Shown here piece after piece: positions 5,031 to 7,048 of a DNA stretch of 7,048 nucleotides. The notes beneath the pieces were generated by a model. It was not told where the DNA came from and searched no databases. It was given only the letters and a program-made list of their open reading frames with translations. The stretch comes from Actinomycetes bacterium (GTDB lineage Bacteria > Actinomycetota > Actinomycetes > Actinomycetales > Microbacteriaceae). The position numbers and the translations under genes were made by a program. The first letter of the stretch is position 1. Each line of letters starts with the position of its first letter. Location: positions 1-7,048 of the forward strand of contig JAEYUT010000127.1 of the NCBI GenBank assembly GCA_023432305.1. Reading direction: 5' to 3'.

Positions 5031-6470
5031 TTAAGCCTCCACGCGTGCGGGCGGGCGAACGAAGCAGAGGAGCACGAATCCGACCGCGAGCACGACGGCG
5101 ATGCCGAGGATGCCGTAGAGCGTCTGGTTGGCGGCGGCGACGATGAACACGGCCCACAGCAGCGACGCCATCCATCCGGCCGCGCGTCCCGTGGTGGCGT
5201 AGAGGCCGAAGATCTCGCCCTCCTGCCCGGCCGGGGTGACGCGGGCGAGGAACGAGCGGGAGGCGGCCTGAGCCGGTCCGACGAAGGCGGCGAGGATGAT
5301 GCCGACGACCCAGAAGAGCCCCGAGCCGAGGCCCGCTCCGAAGAACACGGTGAGGCAGCACAGCACGAGCCCGCCGATGGTGAACAGGATGACGGGCTTC
5401 GGGCCGAAGCGGTCATCGAGGCGCCCGGCGAGGATCGTCGAGACTCCGGCGACGAGGTTGAGGGCGATGCCGAAGATCACGAGGTCGGTGAACCCGAACC
5501 CGAACACGTGGCCGGCGATCACCGCGCCGAAGGTGAAGACGGCGGAGAGGCCGTCGCGGTAGACGGCGCTCGCAAGCAGGAACCAGAACGTGTGGCGGGC
5601 GTCGCGCCAGAGCCGGGCGATGCTGCGGAACAGCTCGACGTAGCTCATGAAGAAGTTGACCTGCTTGACGTCGCGCATCTTCGGGGGCTCCGGCACCCAC
5701 AGCAGGATGGGGATGGAGAAGAGCGCGGTCCAGATCGCGGCGCCCAGTCCGATGATCCGGAAGGTCATGGGGTCGGTGCCGTCGAGGACTCCGCCGAGAA
5801 TGCAGCCGACGACGATCGCGAGCGCGATGATGCCGCCGAGGTACCCGAAGCCCCAGCCGAGTCCGGAGACCTTGCCGACGTTGCGGGGGTTCGAGACGGA
5901 GACGAGGAGCGCGTTGTTGCTGACGCCCGCGATCTCGCCGAAGACGCTGCCGACGGCGATGAGGGTGACGCCGAACCAGAAGAAGTCGGGGGTGCCGTCG
6001 ACGAAGAACATGCCGAGCTGCGCGAGCACGAGGAGTCCCGTGAACACCGCGAGCTGCAGCTTCTGTCGTCCGGCGGCGTCGGCCCGCTGCCCGAGCACGG
6101 GCGCGAGCAGCAGGATCACGATGCCGGCGGCGGTGACGCCCCAGCCGAGCTGCGCTGCCAGGTTGCCGAGCCCCCCGCAGTACTCCGTGGCGGCGTTGGC
6201 GGCGGTGTCGCAGTCGAGGCGCTTGCCGTCGGGGCCGATGCCGCTCGCGGCGACGGCGGGGTCGAGGAAGAAGTAGGAGGTGAGGAAGCTCGGCACCCAC
6301 ACGAACGTCAGCAGCACCGTGTTGAACGGCTGGGTCGCCCAGTCCCAGAGCGCCCATGCGAAGACGCGCCGCCGCGGAACCTCGGCGTTCTCGCGCAGGT
6401 CGAGCCCCATGACGCGAACGGCGCCGGTGTTGGCGGTCGGGGGCGGAGGTGTGGGCTGAGGTTCCGACAT
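5031..6470 (-). CDS. MFS transporter, UMF1/Atg22-like family
   Basis: A 479-residue inner-membrane transporter of the major facilitator superfamily, nearest by pattern to the UMF1/Atg22-like group. Fungal Atg22 exports amino acids from the vacuole; bacterial substrates are largely unknown. Marks: first helix FAWALWDWATQPFNTVLLTF (37-56), which fits the W-D-.-A-...-F-N-T pattern of this group, MFS motif A-like loops APVLGQRADAAGRQK (123-137) and AGRLDDRFGPKP (348-359), and GPAQAASRSFLARVTP (398-413), the G-P-.-Q-A-.-S-R-S hallmark. About 12 helices are visible. The loop between helices 1 and 2 (68-105) is long and has Cys87 and Cys98. I start at ATG 6470 (MSEPQPTPPPP), giving a short proline-rich cytoplasmic tail. 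Longer starts (ATG 6509, TTG 6548) would include a dyad and a promoter-like sequence, and none of the starts has a clear RBS. It heads the putative MFS-MarR-idi-two-helix unit and is divergent from dnaK. Confidence 0.9.
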   Translation of the reverse strand: MSEPQPTPPPPTANTGAVRVMGLDLRENAEVPRRRVFAWALWDWATQPFNTVLLTFVWVPSFLTSYFFLDPAVAASGIGPDGKRLDCDTAANAATEYCGGLGNLAAQLGWGVTAAGIVILLLAPVLGQRADAAGRQKLQLAVFTGLLVLAQLGMFFVDGTPDFFWFGVTLIAVGSVFGEIAGVSNNALLVSVSNPRNVGKVSGLGWGFGYLGGIIALAIVVGCILGGVLDGTDPMTFRIIGLGAAIWTALFSIPILLWVPEPPKMRDVKQVNFFMSYVELFRSIARLWRDARHTFWFLLASAVYRDGLSAVFTFGAVIAGHVFGFGFTDLVIFGIALNLVAGVSTILAGRLDDRFGPKPVILFTIGGLVLCCLTVFFGAGLGSGLFWVVGIILAAFVGPAQAASRSFLARVTPAGQEGEIFGLYATTGRAAGWMASLLWAVFIVAAANQTLYGILGIAVVLAVGFVLLCFVRPPARVEA

Positions 6471-6505
6471 GTGGGGCTCGCTGCTTCCGTGAGAGTGTTC
6501 CCCCG

Positions 6506-6521
6506 GCATCGCCGGTGATGC
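6506..6521 (-). promoter_or_regulatory. 16-bp dyad in the MFS leader, candidate operator
   Basis: GCATCGCC-GGTGATGC is an inverted repeat of 8-bp arms with a single mismatch (a G-T pair in RNA), 36-51 bp upstream of the chosen MFS start. On the minus-strand RNA the flanking CCC and GGG (with one bulged C) would extend the GCATC/GATGC stem to 8 bp. Size and position suit either a dimeric regulator such as a MarR-type protein or a leader hairpin. No copy of the same arms was noticed in front of the other genes. Confidence 0.35.
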
Positions 6522-6532
6522 GGGTCTCTCGC

Positions 6533-6540
6533 AACTTATC
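6533..6540 (-). promoter_or_regulatory. weak -10-like element for the MFS gene
   Basis: Minus-strand GATAAGTT contains TAAGTT (6538-6533), a TAnnnT -10-like hexamer. There is no recognisable -35 17 bp upstream. If used, the transcript would start near 6526, giving a leader of about 55 nt that contains the 16-bp dyad. Kept only as a weak candidate. Confidence 0.25.
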
Positions 6541-6638
6541 TGGCGCAACCGCCCGGCGCGGAATATTGACGCATCAACACGCCGTGCGCGTTCGCAGCTC
6601 TCGACGGGTCATCGTTCGGGGATCTCCCAGGGTCGAAA

Positions 6639-6659
6639 CTTGACTCGCTCCGGCTCAAG
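6639..6659 (+). promoter_or_regulatory. HAIR operator 1 (HspR site) upstream of dnaK
   Basis: CTTGACT-N7-GCTCAAG matches the HspR-associated inverted repeat consensus CTTGAGT-N7-ACTCAAG at 12 of 14 arm positions with the exact 7-bp spacer. HspR is the MerR-like repressor that, with DnaK as corepressor, controls the dnaK operon in Streptomyces, Mycobacterium and relatives. The site contains TTGACT (6640-6645), a likely -35 of the dnaK promoter, so HspR binding would block polymerase. Confidence 0.88.
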
Positions 6660-6668
6660 ACTGAAACT
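6640..6668 (+). promoter_or_regulatory. putative dnaK promoter inside the HAIR region
   Basis: TTGACT (6640-6645) matches five of six bases of the -35 consensus. At 17-bp spacing stands GAAACT (6663-6668), a poor -10 with three matches. The transcript would begin near 6675, giving a leader of about 48 nt. The -35 is convincing because it lies in HAIR 1 just as in other actinobacterial dnaK promoters. The -10 is uncertain. Confidence 0.5.
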
Positions 6669-6687
6669 TGATACAGCGCGACTCAAC
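6667..6687 (+). promoter_or_regulatory. HAIR operator 2 (HspR site) upstream of dnaK
   Basis: CTTGATA-N7-ACTCAAC is a second HAIR-type repeat with the same 7-bp spacer and 11 of 14 consensus arm positions (left arm CTTGA kept, right arm ACTCAA kept). It starts 28 bp after HAIR 1. Two tandem sites suggest cooperative HspR binding across the promoter and start site. Confidence 0.8.
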
Positions 6688-6710
6688 CTCTGCGCGCTCC
6701 CCGAACATCA

Positions 6711-6715
6711 AGGAG
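6711..6715 (+). promoter_or_regulatory. ribosome binding site of dnaK
   Basis: AGGAG, within CAAGGAGA, lies 7 nt before the dnaK ATG. It is the best Shine-Dalgarno in the window and fixes the dnaK start. It contrasts with the weak or absent sites of most other genes here. Confidence 0.9.
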
Positions 6716-6722
6716 ACCCCTC

Positions 6723-7048
6723 ATGGGACGAGCTGTCGGAATCGACCTCGGAACGACCAACTCCGTCGTGGCCGTTCTCGAAGGTGGAGAGCCCACCGTC
6801 ATCGCCAACGCCGAAGGCTTCCGCACGACCCCCTCGGTCGTCGCGTTCACCAAGGACGGCGAGGTGCTCGTCGGCGAGACCGCGAAGCGTCAGGCCGTCA
6901 CCAACGTCGACCGCACCATCGCCTCCGTCAAGCGCCACATGGGCACCGACTGGAAGCAGGACATCGACAACAAGAAGTACACCCCGCAGGAGATCTCGGC
7001 CCGCATCCTCCAGAAGCTCAAGCGCGACGCCGAGCAGTACCTCGGCGA
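6723..7048 (+). CDS. dnaK: chaperone DnaK (Hsp70), N-terminal part
   Basis: The first 108 codons of the ATP-dependent Hsp70 chaperone; the gene runs off the right edge, so only about a sixth of the usual 600-620 residues is visible. The protein starts [20 protein letters not shown], with the phosphate-1 loop of the actin-like ATPase domain (GIDLGTTNS, 6-14). It continues through [14 protein letters not shown] (29-42), the [11 protein letters not shown] segment (49-59), ASVKRHMG (67-74), and [22 protein letters not shown] (87-108). No frameshift or lost motif is visible. Actinobacterial dnaK usually heads a dnaK-grpE-dnaJ-hspR operon, so hspR is expected downstream outside the window. Control by HspR is supported by two HAIR sites in the 250-bp upstream region. 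Confidence 0.97.
   Translation, partial: MGRAVGIDLGTTNSVVAVLEGGEPTVIANAEGFRTTPSVVAFTKDGEVLVGETAKRQAVTNVDRTIASVKRHMGTDWKQDIDNKKYTPQEISARILQKLKRDAEQYLG

Noticed and set aside
5508..6518. Long plus-strand frame opposite the MFS gene, rich in Glu, Asp, Gly and Ala
   Set aside because: Antisense shadow with low-complexity acidic composition and no domain. The MFS frame carries the Atg22-like motifs.
6471..6548. N-terminal extension of the MFS protein from TTG 6548 or ATG 6509
   Set aside because: The added residues match nothing expected in the family and would translate the promoter-like and dyad region. ATG 6470 is simpler, though not proven.
6563..6577. TTGA-CGCA-TCAA repeat as a third HAIR site
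   Set aside because: The spacer is 4 bp rather than 7 and the arms are too short. It may be part of an unassigned promoter, but it is not an HspR site by pattern.
6549..6722. CIRCE element (HrcA site) before dnaK
   Set aside because: No TTAGCACTC-N9-GAGTGCTAA-like repeat is present. The repeats seen are HAIR type.
1..7048. CRISPR array, insertion sequence, tRNA/rRNA gene, attachment site or phage module
   Set aside because: No direct-repeat array, transposase motif, terminal inverted repeats or RNA-gene pattern could be seen anywhere in the window.

Overview
This window is high-G+C actinobacterial chromosome. It most resembles Microbacteriaceae (Microbacterium-like); that placement is inference. 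The reasons are strongly G/C-ending codons, a dCTP deaminase that aligns from memory with the bifunctional mycobacterial Dcd:Dut type, HAIR (HspR) operators in front of dnaK, and several start codons with no Shine-Dalgarno but a -10 hexamer just upstream, as in leaderless actinobacterial transcripts.

Left part, plus strand. A short, relatively A/T-rich leader (1-129) precedes a 12-helix APC-superfamily amino acid/polyamine-type permease (130-1593), which ends at a strong hairpin terminator (1614-1641). Next comes a CtBP-like NAD-dependent D-2-hydroxyacid dehydrogenase (1776-2729) with a perfect small dyad upstream (1711-1724). After a weak stem-loop lies dcd (2788-3393), encoding dCTP deaminase, probably also with dUTPase activity, for the dUMP/dTTP supply.

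Middle part, minus strand, convergent with dcd. Read in transcription order: an Atg22/UMF1-type MFS transporter (6470-5031), a small MarR-like winged-helix protein (4990-4577), type 1 isopentenyl-diphosphate isomerase idi (4491-3961), and a two-helix membrane protein of unknown function (3958-3434) starting 2 nt after the idi stop. Spacing suggests co-transcription. Internal promoter-like sequences in front of the MarR-like gene (good -35/-10 with 17-bp spacing, leaderless) and in front of idi suggest sub-operon control.

Right part. A 252-bp divergent intergenic region separates the MFS gene from dnaK (6723 to the window edge, N-terminal 108 codons). It holds two HAIR-type operators (6639-6659 and 6667-6687), a -35-like TTGACT embedded in the first one, and a strong ribosome binding site. 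On the MFS side there is a near-perfect 16-bp dyad (6506-6521).

I do not see an undescribed multi-gene defence, mobile or biosynthetic system. All but one of the genes have recognisable families. The points most worth checking are the regulatory architecture (tandem HAIR sites, leaderless starts, dyads at the MFS and idi promoters), the odd DNA-binding region of the MarR-like protein, and the unknown two-helix protein coupled to idi.
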